A stretch of 64,000 bases of DNA from Atherinomorus stipes. Taxonomy: Eukaryota; Chordata; Actinopteri; Atheriniformes; Atherinidae. Of this stretch, positions 11,701-21,519 are shown piece by piece (position 1 is the stretch's first letter; every line of letters begins with the position of its first letter). The stretch lies in assembly GCA_023101725.1 (NCBI GenBank), contig JALJCO010001037.1, positions 310,001 to 374,000 on the forward strand, given 5' to 3'. Made by a program: the position numbers and the translations under genes. The notes below the pieces were generated by a model. The model did not search any database. It was not told the DNA's origin and saw nothing but the letters and a program-made list of their open reading frames with translations.

Positions 11701-14700
11701 CTAATTTGAAGTTCACGCCCATCGTTCTCAAGTCTAGGAACATCGAAATACATCAATCTGCCAGAAATGTGTTGGTCTGGTGATGCACCATCATTCTTCT
11801 TTCAGACTTATCACAGGTTGTGCAAATACAGTGTTTGAAGACCGAGAAGATTTGCAATGAGGTCCGTCTCGACAGGCATCCATGCAAGTTTCAGAAACAT
11901 TCAAAGCTAGCCTGCAGAGTACAACCACCTGTTTCAAATAAAACCTGCAGTAAGTAATAAATGATACTACTGTATCATGAATAGCATAAATATGTCTTTA
12001 CTTTCAATGAACAAGCTGCACTCGGAGCTGCAGGAGTAAAAGCAGGCTGAAACATGAGCAAAAATATCTAAAAACATAAAAGTACCAATCGTATGATTGA
12101 TCATTTTTTACTGCCTGCAGAAACGCTGGTAGCAGAGTCTCAGTCTCTGTGCTGCAGTTTGAGGGCGATATCCACATAAAGTCAAAAATAATGAGGAAAT
12201 CTAATTATCTCTAAATGCTGGAATTCCCGAGGCTTTGCTCCAATGCAGCCTTAAGACATGACATCAAGTCATCCCTTCATGGAGGTCGCTTCAGTTAATT
12301 AGATCAATTCTGAAAACACTGTAGCCCTAAAAAAGGTTTGTTTAAAGGTTGCTTTTGGTGAAAAAGAACCAACATCTTCTTAATGTGAGGCGACGTCCTG
12401 TAAGTCAGCTGATAGCTGAGAGACGCAAACATCGCTGCAATGTCATTTTGGCAGCATCTGCATTAAAAAAAACAGCATTTGCTCATCAGGGCTGCAGCAA
12501 CTTACCAAGAGAACATGTGTGTAGTCTGTTTGAATGGTGAGGCAACGTCAAATTGGATGTTCAATGGTTTTATATAACAGAAGTCAGGTGTGCACACTAC
12601 ATGTTCACACACTTACAAAATAAAATAAGATGACCAACATTCAGATCTAAAAAACTAACTACAGCCATAACATTTATCCATTATAGCAAACTTGTTGAGA
12701 ACTGAGGACTCTCATAACTAGAATCTCCCTAACAAGCCCAGTTTGGGGGATGAAATATTATTTTGGCTGCATCTGATTCAAATACAGGTCCAAGAAAGCA
12801 CCCAAAGATCAACTCAGTCTGCAGCTTCACATTGCTGAACCACAGCCTCTGCACAATATGAGACACTGGACGTTCATGTGACTGAATTCTGGGGCTGACG
12901 TGTTTATTCATGAGCTGGTTATTTACTGGAATTGTTAAAATCTTAAATCTGTTTTTCAGATCTAAAGAAAAAATTTCATAAGAAAGCGATTCTACAGTCT
13001 GGTCCCGATGCACCAGATTTACAGTTTATCACATCTTCATGGGCCACACCAGACCAGAAAAAAACAGAGAAAATTCATGCACGTGAAGATGAATCAATAG
13101 TCTGCTGCATTGCTGGAATGACACCCAGCAGACTGACCTTGTTGGCAAACAGGGGTCGGATGTTGTTGAAGAGCTCCAGCTGCTCCTGCAGGGTGTGTCC
13201 GCACTGCTCGGACGGGTCCATGACGTACAGAACTGCTGCTCGCAGGTGAGCCAGAGCCGTGATGGCCTGCATCTCGATGGTGTTCCTGTTCTCAAGAGGA
13301 TGGTCCAAGATACCAGGGGTGTCCACCACCTACACACACAGTAACCATGAGAAAGATCCAGAACTTCAGAAGCATTTAAACCAGAATGTTCACAGAAAAT
13401 TTACATCAGAACAGTTTCAGTCCAAAGTGAACAAGAGCAAGAAAAACTGAAGCAGCTCAAATGGATCTGAAGTGGTTCCTAAAAAAGTAGAAAGTCCCAG
13501 ACTAAAGCCCAGCTAAAAACAGAAAAAAGAAAATAAAATGAAAATTTAGAAAGAAAAAAAAACATCCTTAATGACCAATTAGTTGTCTCTGCTGTGTGTT
13601 TAGTTCCTTTCAGACTTGCTGTGGAAACAAGTACTAGTGCAGACTTGGTCTTTTATACTGTTGGCATTTAAGCCCCGTTTCCACCCAGGGGGGTGGGTGG
13701 GGTGGGGCGGGATGGGTCAAGTTTTTTGCGTCTCCAAAAATAAAAACGGGAGGGGAACCCTATATCCTGACCGGCCCAATTTTTGGCATCCTTCGGGGGG
13801 GGGGATGTAATTAACCGATCGGGACGAAAGGGGGGGAGAAAAAAAAAAAAAAAAAATAAATTGTTGAAAAAAACTTCCTTCCCGGGGGAGAAAAAAAAAA
13901 AAAAAGGGGGGGGGGGATTTTTTTTTTTTGTGTGGGGGGGGGGGGGGGGGTGGTATGGATAAACAGGGATGGAGAGGGAGGAAGGCGCGGGGGAGCGGGG
14001 GAGAGGGCCTCCAGGGCAAGGAGGGGGAGGAGGGGGGGGGGGGGGGGAAGCGGAGAAAAACAGATCCGACCAAAACCCCCCGGTGGGGCGGGGGCGGCCG
14101 GGCGGGGGGGTTTAGACAAACGTTCCGCTCTTTTACCTCAGAGCTGTAGCAGATATGTACCAGCTAGCTCAAAGTCCTCAGAGAGGAAATGCTGCAGCAC
14201 ACTGTTTTGACTGAACACGTAAAATGTTAAATTCAGGGATGAAAGGAACGGCTGTCGCTGTAGGTGCAACAATCAACATATTTGTAATATTTCCCTGAAC
14301 ATGGCCGGGATGCAAAAGTCTGCAAGGAAGCAGCATGTTTGAAATGACAACTCCGGTTAAAGAGCAGATTAACTTTACAACAAATATTTCACCGTGCAAG
14401 TCCGAAAGCAGCTCATGAGACATCTGAAGGAGAAAATAAGCCTTTGGACGCTGCAGTTCGTCTCTGTGGATGAGATGACGTCTCCATCTCACCTGCCAGC
14501 GAAGGTATCTGTAGTCCATGTGGCCCACGAACAGAGACTTGGTAGTGAAAGCGTACGGCTGGACATCAACATCTGCTCTGGTCACCTGACGGGGAAAACC
14601 AGGTTAGCTTTGCTTCAAAAACAGGAATTTAGGCTGATCAATTGCCCTGAAACCAGCGACCATCATCGAGCTACAGGGATAAGCCCAAGCTAACTATTAA

Positions 14701-17700
14701 AGTCTTGCTGTCAGCATCATGAAGTAGGACAGAAGCCAGTTAAGGTCTGCTGTTTACCTTGTTGATGAAACTGGACTTGCCGACGTTGGGGTAACCACAC
14801 AGAAGCAGTGTCCTCGTGTTGGGGTCGATGCTGGGCAAACGGGACAGATGCTGACGAACTGTTGCAGGAAGAATGCGGAAAGACGTTAACAAGCAAAGTT
14901 AGCAACAGCACAACAACAAAAGATTCCCAACTTCTGAGGCAAACTGTAGACATTCTTTAAAAAAAATGTCCTTCACCTTGTTCCAGATACTCCAGACTTG
15001 ATTTCTGTCGCTTCAGGATGGTGCACATGCGGCCCAGAGCGGCTCTCTTCAGCTGTTTACACCGATACAGCGAATCTCCGTACTTCATCAGACGCACGTA
15101 GTCTTTGGCAACACTGCAGAGTCAGACAGGAAAGAAAGGTTTCATTTAATTCCTCAAGCTCAGATTTCTTCCAGTCTACAACCTAATCCTTGTTTCACGT
15201 ATATTTCTGTGTACTGACCCAAATAAGACCCAGAAACTCTTTAAACCCTTAATTCAGCGTAATGTTTCTATAATTTTATGGATGTTTTATTTATTTTCTT
15301 CCATCCTCCAGCGATGAGACGCTTGTTTTGCATATTCAAACTGGTGATTCATTTGTTAAACTTGCATCCGAATATGTTGTGATGTAAACAAGCGGTAGCA
15401 GGTTAATATAAAGGAGATTATGACAAAGCTCAGGTGGCAGCATTTGAGTTACAGGAAATACAAACTATAACAATACATCCAAACAAAAGTAGATTTAAAA
15501 GGAAAAACAAATATTTTGTCAAGCTTTTCTGGATCTTTGATGTCAGATTTTTATATTTCTATGGCTCTAAAGTTTTACTGGACAACCTGACATTATATTA
15601 CATCAACAAAGTAATAAAAAAGGCAGAGTTGACATCATGCTGTAGTGAACTTTGTGCGATTTGCATGTCAAATAGTAAAACTGCTGTCTCTGCAGGGACC
15701 ATAAATATAAACCACAGATTGTTTTCATGCCCACAATATAAACAAACCTGTACAATCATCCTAAATCCATTTACAAAATTTATAATACAAATAACTACAG
15801 AAAGATGCACAAGTTTTAGTAACAACACAACAACGGATAAAAATCCACACAAAACACACATATCTGAATGGGGTGACCCTTCATAATTATTTTTTACCAA
15901 TACCAGTTTACTCATATTTGTTTTTGTTTTTTGCACCCACATCGCAATGAGAAAGGCAAAATTATATATATATATATATATATATATTTTAAAAAGAATA
16001 AACCTAGAAGAAAAAAAAAAAAAGAAGCCAAAAAATAGCATACAACACATTTAAAACTGCAGTTGACTAAAGTGTCCCACTGTAACAAGTGCAAGTGCTC
16101 TGAATGCTTCAGTTTCAACACATCACCATATTTATCATTAACAACTCTCAGATTCAGCCACTATAATATTTGTGTCATTTCCCCCAGAATCCAATTACAT
16201 CCAGAGTCTGACACCACTGTTTGCAGCAAGAGGAAGTGTGATCAGAGGTAAAGCTTTAAGGTGGTTGTCAGATACATGGATCTGTTGTCGTTTCTCTCAT
16301 TCTCTTATAGCATGACTGTCAGTCCTTTCCCAACTCAATCAGATTTGTTAATTAGACTGAATTTTTAGCCAATCAAAACAAAATCCAACTCTAGTTGTGG
16401 AGGAAGCTGCAGGTAAAAGATGCTGCATTCTTCCTGAAAATGCAACACAATGCAACCAAAGCACCCACACAGCCAATCCTGAGCAAATATCTCAGCAATC
16501 GCCATCATTCTGAACAAAATGCTGCACCTTTCTCCTCATTAAACTCCAAAAGATATGTAAGCAGAATAAACCACTTCCAAAACTTTTCAGCACCTAAGAA
16601 CAAGGAGTTAAATCCACTTTGAGCTTGCATATCTCTGTTAATAATCCCATAAAGCATGTTTGGCCAGTTTGTGTTATATACAATGTCAATTCCAAATTTT
16701 TCTCCAGGAAATATTCAGAGCTGCCACAATTAATCAACTAATAGTCAACTATCCAAATAATCGACAACTAATTTCATAATAAATTAATCATTTATTGTCT
16801 TTAAGCTTTGTTTTTCCTCTCAAAGTTGCCACTGTACCTGCCACTGCCTTGTCCGTCTTTCTGTCTGGTCAGCTTTTCTTGAATTGTTTATTGACATTAA
16901 TTAACACACATACTAGCAGTCAAAAGTTTGGTCATGTTTTCGATTCGATTCAGTGAGAAAGTGTTCAAATGATCCAATTAGTCGACTAATCGCCAAAATA
17001 ATCGGTGACTAGTTGATTATCAAAATGAATGATTGTGACAGCCCTAGAAATATTTGACAGTCAGTACATTTCTCATTTAGGAGTCAGATGTTAAGCAGAC
17101 ATGTAAACATGTTAATCTGACTGGAATGGTATAAGATCAAAGCTCTAAAAGTTGGACTAACACACCCAGATCAACAGCTGGAGGCTGAATTTCTCAGTCC
17201 CTCTAGAAAGTTGCAATTTGAAATATTAACATAAATTCAACCAAAAACAAATTATTCAGGCAACAAATCATGTTTTCCTTGTAATAAGATAAATTTGGGA
17301 TTCCTACATTTATTATATATATTCCACCCCTTTGTATTTTATTTGAAAGTTACAATTTCAGCATCACAACTTTCTGGAGGGACCGATTTCTGCTGCAGTT
17401 ATACACTTCATCAGGCTCTGAGTGCACAGCTGCTCTGTGCATGCACAGTGTTATCAGACAGTTTCATCAGTCCTTAAATTGGATGCAACTCTCAATCTGA
17501 CTTTCGGCCAACACTTCAGGCCATGAAGAGCATCTTTAAACTGCATCTGCTTGTAGAATGAATGCACCCAGAACACTCTCCATAACTGTATGCAACCAAC
17601 TAATTTAGCAATGTCTGATGTGCTTTAATCACCAAAAGGCTTTCCAAAATCCACTAAATATGCTTTGATTTTAACACATCAGATTTTGTGTGGCCATGAC

Positions 17701-18675
17701 TTTTCACAGCTGAGATTTTTAGAAATCCTTATTTTAAGATTCACTGCTTTAAAATAAAAAAGGGAACTTACTTATCAATCAGGTTCTTGGCGATGTTAAT
17801 CTGTCCTAAGGCCAGCTTGTAATGGTCTTTGTCATACAATACGTTCATCAGATCAGCATAAAACGGATGGATGTCCTGGAGAGACATAAAAGGGTTTTAA
17901 ATTGACCTCTGACAGTGAACAGAACAGATCACCTGTAAACTGTGTGCAGATAAATTCAGGACTTACGTCAAGCTTGGGAAAGTCTGTGAGGATCTGTGTG
18001 AGCCGGTCATGGTAGTTCTGCTGGGTGTATTTCACTTTCCGCATGTAAAAATGCCGGATACGGTGAATCTGGTAATGCTTGTGTATCACTGTGGGTGTCT
18101 TCCTTTGTGTTTTGGATAAAGTGATGTCGATGAATTCCTGCAGAGAAGAAAAAACATTCAAATTTGCCATCTGTTAACTTCTTATAACTTAATGGAGATC
18201 AGTTAGATTATTTTCGACAAACACTTTGATATTACACTCAGCTTTTTCTCATATTTTATCTTTTCTGCCTTCAATATAATTAATTAAGCCAGTTAATTGA
18301 AATACAAGTTACTGTCTATCATGTTTATTGATCATGTATCATGTTGTAAACCTGATCATTTTCGTTCGTGGGCTCAAGTAAACAACTAAATTTTCCGTTC
18401 CGCTGGTGATTTACCAATCATGACTTGTTCAAATTCAGTTAAAAATACTGCATTTCTTTCTTGTTTGCATCAAATTTGTCCACATATTTACTGGTGTCTC
18501 TTCTCACTCGCCCCGCACGTGCTTTAACAACCGTTTCTTTTCCATTTTCCACCGTCTGTCTCAACGTAAGAAGCACGCGACGGCCGCGGAAAAAGCTTTA
18601 AATTTTAAATAGTTTTAATAAACTCACCTTTGCGGTGGGAACCACCATAATCTTCTTAAAATTATAAAGTGCCAT
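5584..18675 (-). CDS. gtpbp4: GTP-binding protein 4 (NOG1), 17 coding exons, complete but frameshifted in exon 11
   Basis: GTPBP4/NOG1 is a nucleolar GTPase needed to assemble and export the 60S ribosomal subunit. The start ATG is at 18,673-18,675 and the stop TAA at 5,584-5,586. Sixteen introns all have GT/AG borders. The N-terminal helical domain (residues 1-170, with [24 protein letters not shown]) precedes an Obg-type GTPase domain. That domain has G1 GYPNVGKSS near residue 175, G3 DTPG near 221-224 and G4 NKCD near 289-292. The C-terminus is acidic, then lysine/arginine-rich ([12 protein letters not shown]), and ends GKTDRR. Exon lengths total 1,903 bases, two short of a 634-codon frame. 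The loss lies in exon 11 at an A-run, and as written translation would stop early in exon 12. All other exons look intact and conserved, so either a sequencing error or a recent lesion is possible. Confidence 0.95.
5876..5995. mobile_element. left-half fragment of the palindromic TAGG-end MITE
   Basis: The stretch from ATAGGTCTGGGAAAAAATAT onward matches the left arm of the foldback elements at 43,764, 48,332 and 61,641 (motifs ATCGATACACTGAAATATC and CTATTTTACTGATGAAATC). The right arm is missing. It lies in gtpbp4 intron 16. Confidence 0.7.
6405..6440 (+). repeat. LINE-type 3' tail relic
   Basis: The phrase TTTCCCACTGGGATTAATAA resembles the conserved 3' end of common teleost non-LTR retrotransposons. 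Similar tails appear near 4,183 and 48,245 in the opposite orientation, and near 25,785. Only the tails are visible. Confidence 0.4.
6561..6704 (-). CDS. gtpbp4: gtpbp4 coding exon 16 (basic region)
   Basis: Encodes 48 residues, [20 protein letters not shown] to DQSGLPGPK. The [12 protein letters not shown] cluster is the basic nuclear/nucleolar targeting region of GTPBP4. Confidence 0.94.
6792..6857 (-). CDS. gtpbp4: gtpbp4 coding exon 15
   Basis: Encodes 22 residues, [20 protein letters not shown] then DD. The acceptor is GCACAG and the donor GTAAGC. Both borders are phase 0. Confidence 0.93.
7284..7481 (-). CDS. gtpbp4: gtpbp4 coding exon 14 (acidic region)
   Basis: Encodes 66 residues, [20 protein letters not shown] through DDESEDEEM to PRMPRTATK. 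It is a highly charged, probably disordered and partly coiled-coil segment of the C-terminal half. Confidence 0.94.
7756..7856 (-). CDS. gtpbp4: gtpbp4 coding exon 13
   Basis: Completes Lys and encodes [18 protein letters not shown] to DYIDPDIMR. The NIADYID segment is conserved in NOG1. The donor is GTGCGT, less usual than GTAAGT or GTGAGT. Confidence 0.93.
7940..7991 (-). CDS. gtpbp4: gtpbp4 coding exon 12
   Basis: Encodes [17 protein letters not shown] plus the first base of the next Lys, in the expected frame. The [12 protein letters not shown] junction is strongly conserved in NOG1 proteins. Confidence 0.93.
8233..8308 (-). CDS. gtpbp4: gtpbp4 coding exon 11 with 2-base deficit
   Basis: The exon opens in frame with [14 protein letters not shown], then reaches a run of four A bases (gene strand CGTAAAAGC) where the frame slips. 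The remaining bases encode [11 protein letters not shown] only in another frame. That second frame is the one that joins exon 12 in phase 0 ([12 protein letters not shown]). The exon is 76 bases long, whereas a frame-keeping exon here would be 75 or 78; 78 gives the family's usual total length. As written the protein would carry a short wrong tail and stop in exon 12. Confidence 0.9.
9151..9667. mobile_element. CG-rich insert with TAACCTGA/TCAGGTTA ends
   Basis: This stretch is bounded by TAACCTGA at 9,151-9,158 and TCAGGTTA at 9,660-9,667. It separates two copies of the short TTTTTCCC flank that belongs to the palindromic MITE, so it looks inserted. Its middle carries a short open frame with a zinc-binding-like CxxC pair. 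The class is unknown. Confidence 0.5.
9422..9544 (+). other. short ORF in transposon with CxxC motif
   Basis: A 40-codon frame runs from an ATG in good context (CAACATGG) to TAG. It starts with an alanine-rich stretch and contains [12 protein letters not shown] CxxC next to a basic stretch recalls the N-terminal zinc-binding part of hAT-type transposases, but there is no donor or downstream catalytic domain. It is probably a remnant first exon of an autonomous relative. Confidence 0.35.
10183..10293 (-). CDS. gtpbp4: gtpbp4 coding exon 10
   Basis: Encodes 37 residues (335-371), [18 protein letters not shown] to AMPAKRDEK, matching the NOG1 region just after the GTPase domain. The donor is GTGAGT. 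Confidence 0.95.
10366..10455 (-). CDS. gtpbp4: gtpbp4 coding exon 9
   Basis: Encodes 30 residues (305-334), [10 protein letters not shown] to GVMQVKTE, including the [10 protein letters not shown] segment that ends the GTPase fold (G5 area). Confidence 0.95.
10534..11404. mobile_element. TTAA-flanked foldback MITE (Angel-like)
   Basis: The ends are AGGAATAGTTCACCCT and its mirror AGGGTGAACTATTCCT, flanked by TTAA at 10,530-10,533 and 11,405-11,408. The arms are long inverted copies of each other (about 10,534-10,800 against 11,120-11,404), with a roughly 300-base non-repeated centre. The ends resemble the Angel family described from zebrafish. The element nearly fills gtpbp4 intron 8 and stops about 50 bases from the exon 8 donor. 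Confidence 0.88.
11454..11519 (-). CDS. gtpbp4: gtpbp4 coding exon 8 (G4 motif)
   Basis: Encodes 22 residues, [20 protein letters not shown] then NQ (283-304). NKCD is the guanine-specificity motif. Both borders are phase 0. Confidence 0.95.
11520..13137 (-). other. gtpbp4: gtpbp4 intron 7
   Basis: I see no exon, RNA gene or clear mobile element in this AT-rich intron. Confidence 0.6.
13138..13329 (-). CDS. gtpbp4: gtpbp4 coding exon 7 (G3 motif)
   Basis: Encodes 64 residues (219-282), starting [16 protein letters not shown] and ending [13 protein letters not shown] is the G3 motif that contacts the gamma phosphate. Both borders are phase 0. Confidence 0.96.
13680..14115. other. homopolymer-rich, probably unreliable sequence in gtpbp4 intron 6
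   Basis: Runs of ten to nineteen G alternate with runs of A and T, and the stretch borders normal AT-rich intron on both sides. The first bases (CCCCGTTTCCACCCAGGGG) resemble a common teleost repeat that is also seen near 32,930. The open frames across it are only proline, glycine or phenylalanine runs. This pattern suits low-quality consensus better than real DNA, although a G-quadruplex-rich satellite cannot be excluded. Confidence 0.65.
14493..14585 (-). CDS. gtpbp4: gtpbp4 coding exon 6 (G2 region)
   Basis: Encodes residues 188-218, [18 protein letters not shown] to YRYLRWQ. The PYAFTTKS segment is the G2/effector region typical of Obg-family GTPases. Both borders are phase 0. Confidence 0.96.
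14758..14858 (-). CDS. gtpbp4: gtpbp4 coding exon 5 (P-loop)
   Basis: Encodes residues 154-187 and contains the nucleotide-binding P-loop GYPNVGKSS, followed by FINK at a phase 0 donor. It is the start of the GTPase domain. Confidence 0.96.
14977..15113 (-). CDS. gtpbp4: gtpbp4 coding exon 4
   Basis: Completes Asn108 and runs [20 protein letters not shown] to KSSLEYLEQ (residue 153), plus the first base of Val154. The acceptor is CTGCAG. Confidence 0.95.
15114..17771 (-). other. gtpbp4: gtpbp4 intron 3
   Basis: This is the longest gtpbp4 intron. It holds a TA microsatellite (about 15,963-15,988) and a hAT MITE (16,716-17,046). Nothing else could be supported. Confidence 0.7.
16716..17046. 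mobile_element. hAT-type MITE with 8-bp TSD
   Basis: The ends are CAGAGCTGCCACAATTA and, inverted, TAGGGCTGTCACAATCA. The target duplication GAAATATT is perfect, at 16,708-16,715 and 17,047-17,054. The interior repeats AATCGACTAAT-like words on both arms. A fragment of the same family is visible near 26,410-26,500. Confidence 0.9.
17772..17875 (-). CDS. gtpbp4: gtpbp4 coding exon 3
   Basis: Encodes [11 protein letters not shown] and on to INIAKNLID (residues 74-107) plus two bases of Asn108. The donor is GTAAGT. Confidence 0.95.
17967..18137 (-). CDS. gtpbp4: gtpbp4 coding exon 2
   Basis: Encodes 57 residues (17-73) beginning [15 protein letters not shown] and ending ILTDFPKLD, the most conserved part of the NOG1 N-terminal helical bundle. 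Both borders are phase 0. The acceptor is CTGCAG and the donor GTAAGT. Confidence 0.96.
18628..18675 (-). CDS. gtpbp4: gtpbp4 coding exon 1
   Basis: Encodes [16 protein letters not shown] (residues 1-16), matching the conserved NOG1 start. The exon ends in phase 0 at donor GTGAGT. The ATG context on the gene strand is GACAAAATGG. It is preceded by a short, pyrimidine-rich 5' UTR. Confidence 0.95.
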
Positions 18676-18800
18676 TTTGTCGGGACACGTTGAGGTCCGC
18701 TGACGGCACGAGGAAAGGAAAACTTAAAGTTCCGCTGAAACCGGAAAAGAGTCGGAAGATAATAACTGTGAGGTTTTCTACGTATCGCCCCCTGGTGGCC
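18676..18800 (-). promoter_or_regulatory. gtpbp4: gtpbp4 5' UTR and proximal promoter
   Basis: The gene-strand sequence before the ATG is pyrimidine-rich (TTTTCCTTTCCTCG), as in many ribosome-biogenesis genes, and carries a TTTCCGG word (ETS-like on the other strand). No TATA box is evident. The transcription start was not located. Inferred from position and composition. Confidence 0.45.
18786..18800 (-). promoter_or_regulatory. CTCF-like motif
   Basis: On the minus strand the sequence GGCCACCAGGGGGCG closely fits the CTCF core consensus. It lies about 115 bases upstream of the gtpbp4 start, between the divergent gtpbp4 and larp4b promoters. The word is also frequent in teleost repeats, so binding is only a possibility. 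Confidence 0.4.
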
Positions 18801-19307
18801 AAAAATAAAACACAACAATGACGATCGCTAAATGTTTCAAGATGTTCATGTTTGTGTGTGCTATTCTTTTTTTCTGCTTCTGTTTATTATCTTAAACTAA
18901 ACTGTTTCATTTCTTACAAATTCCCCAAGAGTACAAATTCCTCCAACCACCTCAAACTGACAAACTGGCAAAATGTAAGTGCATTTTTCCTTATATCTAT
19001 TCAAAGTTGCTTTATTATGCCAACTACTATCTCAGATATTCAATAAAACCCTGCATAATTCATTGGATCTAATCTCTGTTTGACAAAAAGGATAAATTTC
19101 CATTCAAAACAAATTTTCAAGCCAGTAACGTTTTATTTTTTCACTTCAAAATGCCAAATCAAAATTAAAGCAGAAGTTTGTATCCAATGCTATGAATGTT
19201 GTGTGTGTTATGGTTTATCTTTTAGGATTCATGCACAATAATCTTTCATTTTAGAGTGTGATTAAATGTTCTCCAGACTTTCAGGTTTTTCAAAGTTTAT
19301 TTGCACA

Positions 19308-19318
<11 letters not shown>

Positions 19319-19376
<58 letters not shown>
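19319..19376. repeat. TA dinucleotide microsatellite
   Basis: Roughly 28 TA units end exactly where the Tc1-like element begins (GGGAACAATTAAC). Tc1 transposons target TA, so the repeat is a natural landing site or has grown from the target duplication. Confidence 0.9.
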
Positions 19377-19380
<4 letters not shown>

Positions 19381-20469
19381 AACAATTAACACATCTTAAA
19401 TCTCAAATATTGCAGTTGAACATCATTATCTAGTAGTAGAGTGCATTGAGAACAAAACATAAAAAATAATCAATGCAAATCAAAATTGTCCTATGGAAGT
19501 CTGGATTAAGAGCCACTAAAAAAAAAAAAAAAAAGTCGAAAAATGAAAAAAAAAAAAAAGGTCGAAAAAAGAAGAAAAAAAAACTTTGCAGAATTATCCA
19601 ACATCAGTGAAAATGTCTGGATGTCGGGACAAGTAAAAAATGAGGTTCAGTGGTGTGTGTGGCCCCCTCGTGCCTCTTTGACCTCCCTACAACGCCTGGG
19701 CATGCTTCTGATGACGCTGCATGTTCTCCTGAGGAATCGCCTCCCAGACTTGAATTCAAGCATCAGTCAACTCTTGAACAGTCTGTGTTGGTGGACGGAA
19801 CGAGACAAGATGTCCCAGATGTGCTCAATTGGACTCAGGTCTGAGGAACAGGCAGGCCAGTCCAGAGCATCAATACCTTCATCATGGAGACCTGTTGACA
19901 CTTTAGCCACATGAGGTCTGGCTTTGTCATGGATCAGAAGGAACCCAGGGCCAACTGCAGCAGCTATGCTCTCATAATGGGTCTGAGGATGTCATCCTGG
20001 TACCTAATGGCAGCCAGGGTAACTCTGGCTTGCTCATGGAGGGCTGCATCCAAAGAAATGCTTCTCCACACCACTACTGACCCACTGCCAAACCAGTCAC
20101 GCTGGAAGATGTTGCAGGAAGCATAATGTTCTCCACGGCATCTCTGGACTCTCACAAGGTGTCAATGGATAATCAGTATTGGTGATTTGACATTTTCAAT
20201 CACCCCGTCTGTGTTGGGCTGTGAGAAGAGGCCCCATTTGTGGACGTCAGGCCCTCATACCACCTTCATGGAGTCTGTTTCTGACAGTTTGAGCAGAAAC
20301 ATGCACATTAGTGGCCGGCTGGAGGTCGTGTTGCAGGATCTGGCAGTGCTCCTCCTGTTTGTTCTTGCAGAGGAGGTGGTAGCGGTCCTGCTGCTGGCTT
20401 GTTGCCCTCCTACGGCCCCCTCAGCGTCTGTACTGGCCGGTCTCCTGGGATCTCCTCCATGCTCTGGAT

Positions 20470-20669
20470 CAGGGATCAGGGGCAACTCTGGTCCTCAAAG
20501 GCCGGCATCCTGCAGGAGTTTCCCTGTGGCAACACACCTTGTGACTTGTGTAGAGCTTGATGTCAAGCTTTGCACAATTACCCATTGATTGGAGTCAGGT
20601 GTGTTGCAGCAGGGAAACTCCAATACCTGCAGGATGTCGGCCCTCGAGGACCGGAGTTGCCCACCCATG
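20470..20669. mobile_element. short hAT-type MITE nested in the Tc1-like element
   Basis: Inverted arms (CTCTGGTCCTCAAAGGCCGGC and its mirror) surround a foldback core. The ends resemble the common CAGGGGTGGGCAACTC hAT terminus. The flanks CTCTGGAT (20,462-20,469) and CCCTGGAT (20,670-20,677) look like an 8-bp target duplication with one mismatch. Confidence 0.78.
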
Positions 20670-20780
20670 CCCTGGATGCTGTTCTGAGAGACACAGCAAA
20701 CCTTCTTGCCACAGTTTCCATTGATGTGCCTTATTGGATGAGCTGCCCATCAGTTGTAGACGCGCCTCACGCCTCCTCAG

Positions 20781-21188
20781 TAGGGATGTATATCGTTAGG
20801 ATTTTATCGATACCGATACCAATATCGATACTCCTTATCGATACCGGTATTTATCGATTCTCTTATTGATACTATAACATAATTTAGAGTAAATAATAAA
20901 GACATTACAAGATGTTACAAGATCCAGTGGTGGAGAATATTTGTTCAGATGATGTTGAAGAAGCCTGGACATAAAAGTGGGTGAAGCACAGCTGGGAAAA
21001 TAAGAGAATTGTGTCTGTCTTATTCCATCACTGTGATTATTTGACTGTGTAATGATAACTCGATGGTTAGGTAGATGTTCAAAAAGTATCAATAAGAGTA
21101 TCATTTGTGCAGAATCTTAACGGTACCCTGGTATCGTTAAGATTAGGAACCGGTACCAAACGATACCGGTACTCGGTATACATCCCTA
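20781..21188. mobile_element. hAT-type MITE with perfect 8-bp TSD, nested in the Tc1-like element
   Basis: The terminal inverted repeats TAGGGATGTATATCG and CGGTATACATCCCTA are flanked by CTCCTCAG on both sides (20,773-20,780 and 21,189-21,196). The sub-terminal parts are rich in GATACCGATACC words. Confidence 0.92.
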
Positions 21189-21519
21189 CTCCTCAGGGCT
21201 AAGAACTAAATTCAAAAGTCACCAAAACATCAACCAGAAATGACAAGAACAGAGTGATGCAGAGCCACTCGTTTATAGGGGTTGTCTTGCTAATTAACTC
21301 ACATTTCCACCTGTTGTCTGTTTCATTTGCACAATAACAGGTGAAACTGATTCACAACTAGTGTTGCTTCCTCACTGGACAGGTTGATTTCACAGGAGTG
21401 TGATATACTTACATGGAGTTACACGGTGTTACGAGTTCTTTTTATTTTCCCGAGCTTTAATTAATGTTGCAGTGTAATCAAGCTAAAAGGGAGAAAGAAA
21501 AAAAAGGATCCGCGCTAAT

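Larger units (their letters stand above)
19377..21458 (-). mobile_element. near full-length Tc1-like transposon with two nested hAT MITEs
   Basis: Both terminal regions of a well-known teleost Tc1-like family are visible: GGGAACAATTAACACATC at the low end, and at the high end TTTTATTTTCCCGAGC preceded by CACTGGACAGGTTGATTTCACAG. On the minus strand the transposase relic runs from about 20,310 to 19,640. It shows CNIFQRDWFGSGSVVVW, GPGFLLIHDKARPHVAK, LDWPACSSDLSPIEHIWD and SMPRRCREVKEARGG, which are the catalytic aspartate blocks and C-terminus. Stops and frame breaks show it is dead. Removing the two insertions (20,470-20,669 and 20,781-21,188) gives a length close to a normal Tc1 element. 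Confidence 0.88.

Noticed and set aside
13717..14149. Proline- and glycine-rich frames on both strands
   Set aside because: Pure products of the G-run island; no homology, and the sequence there is doubtful.
15598..16050. 150-codon hydrophobic frame on the minus strand
   Set aside because: AT-rich intron with a TA repeat translating as Tyr/Ile; no splice or start support.
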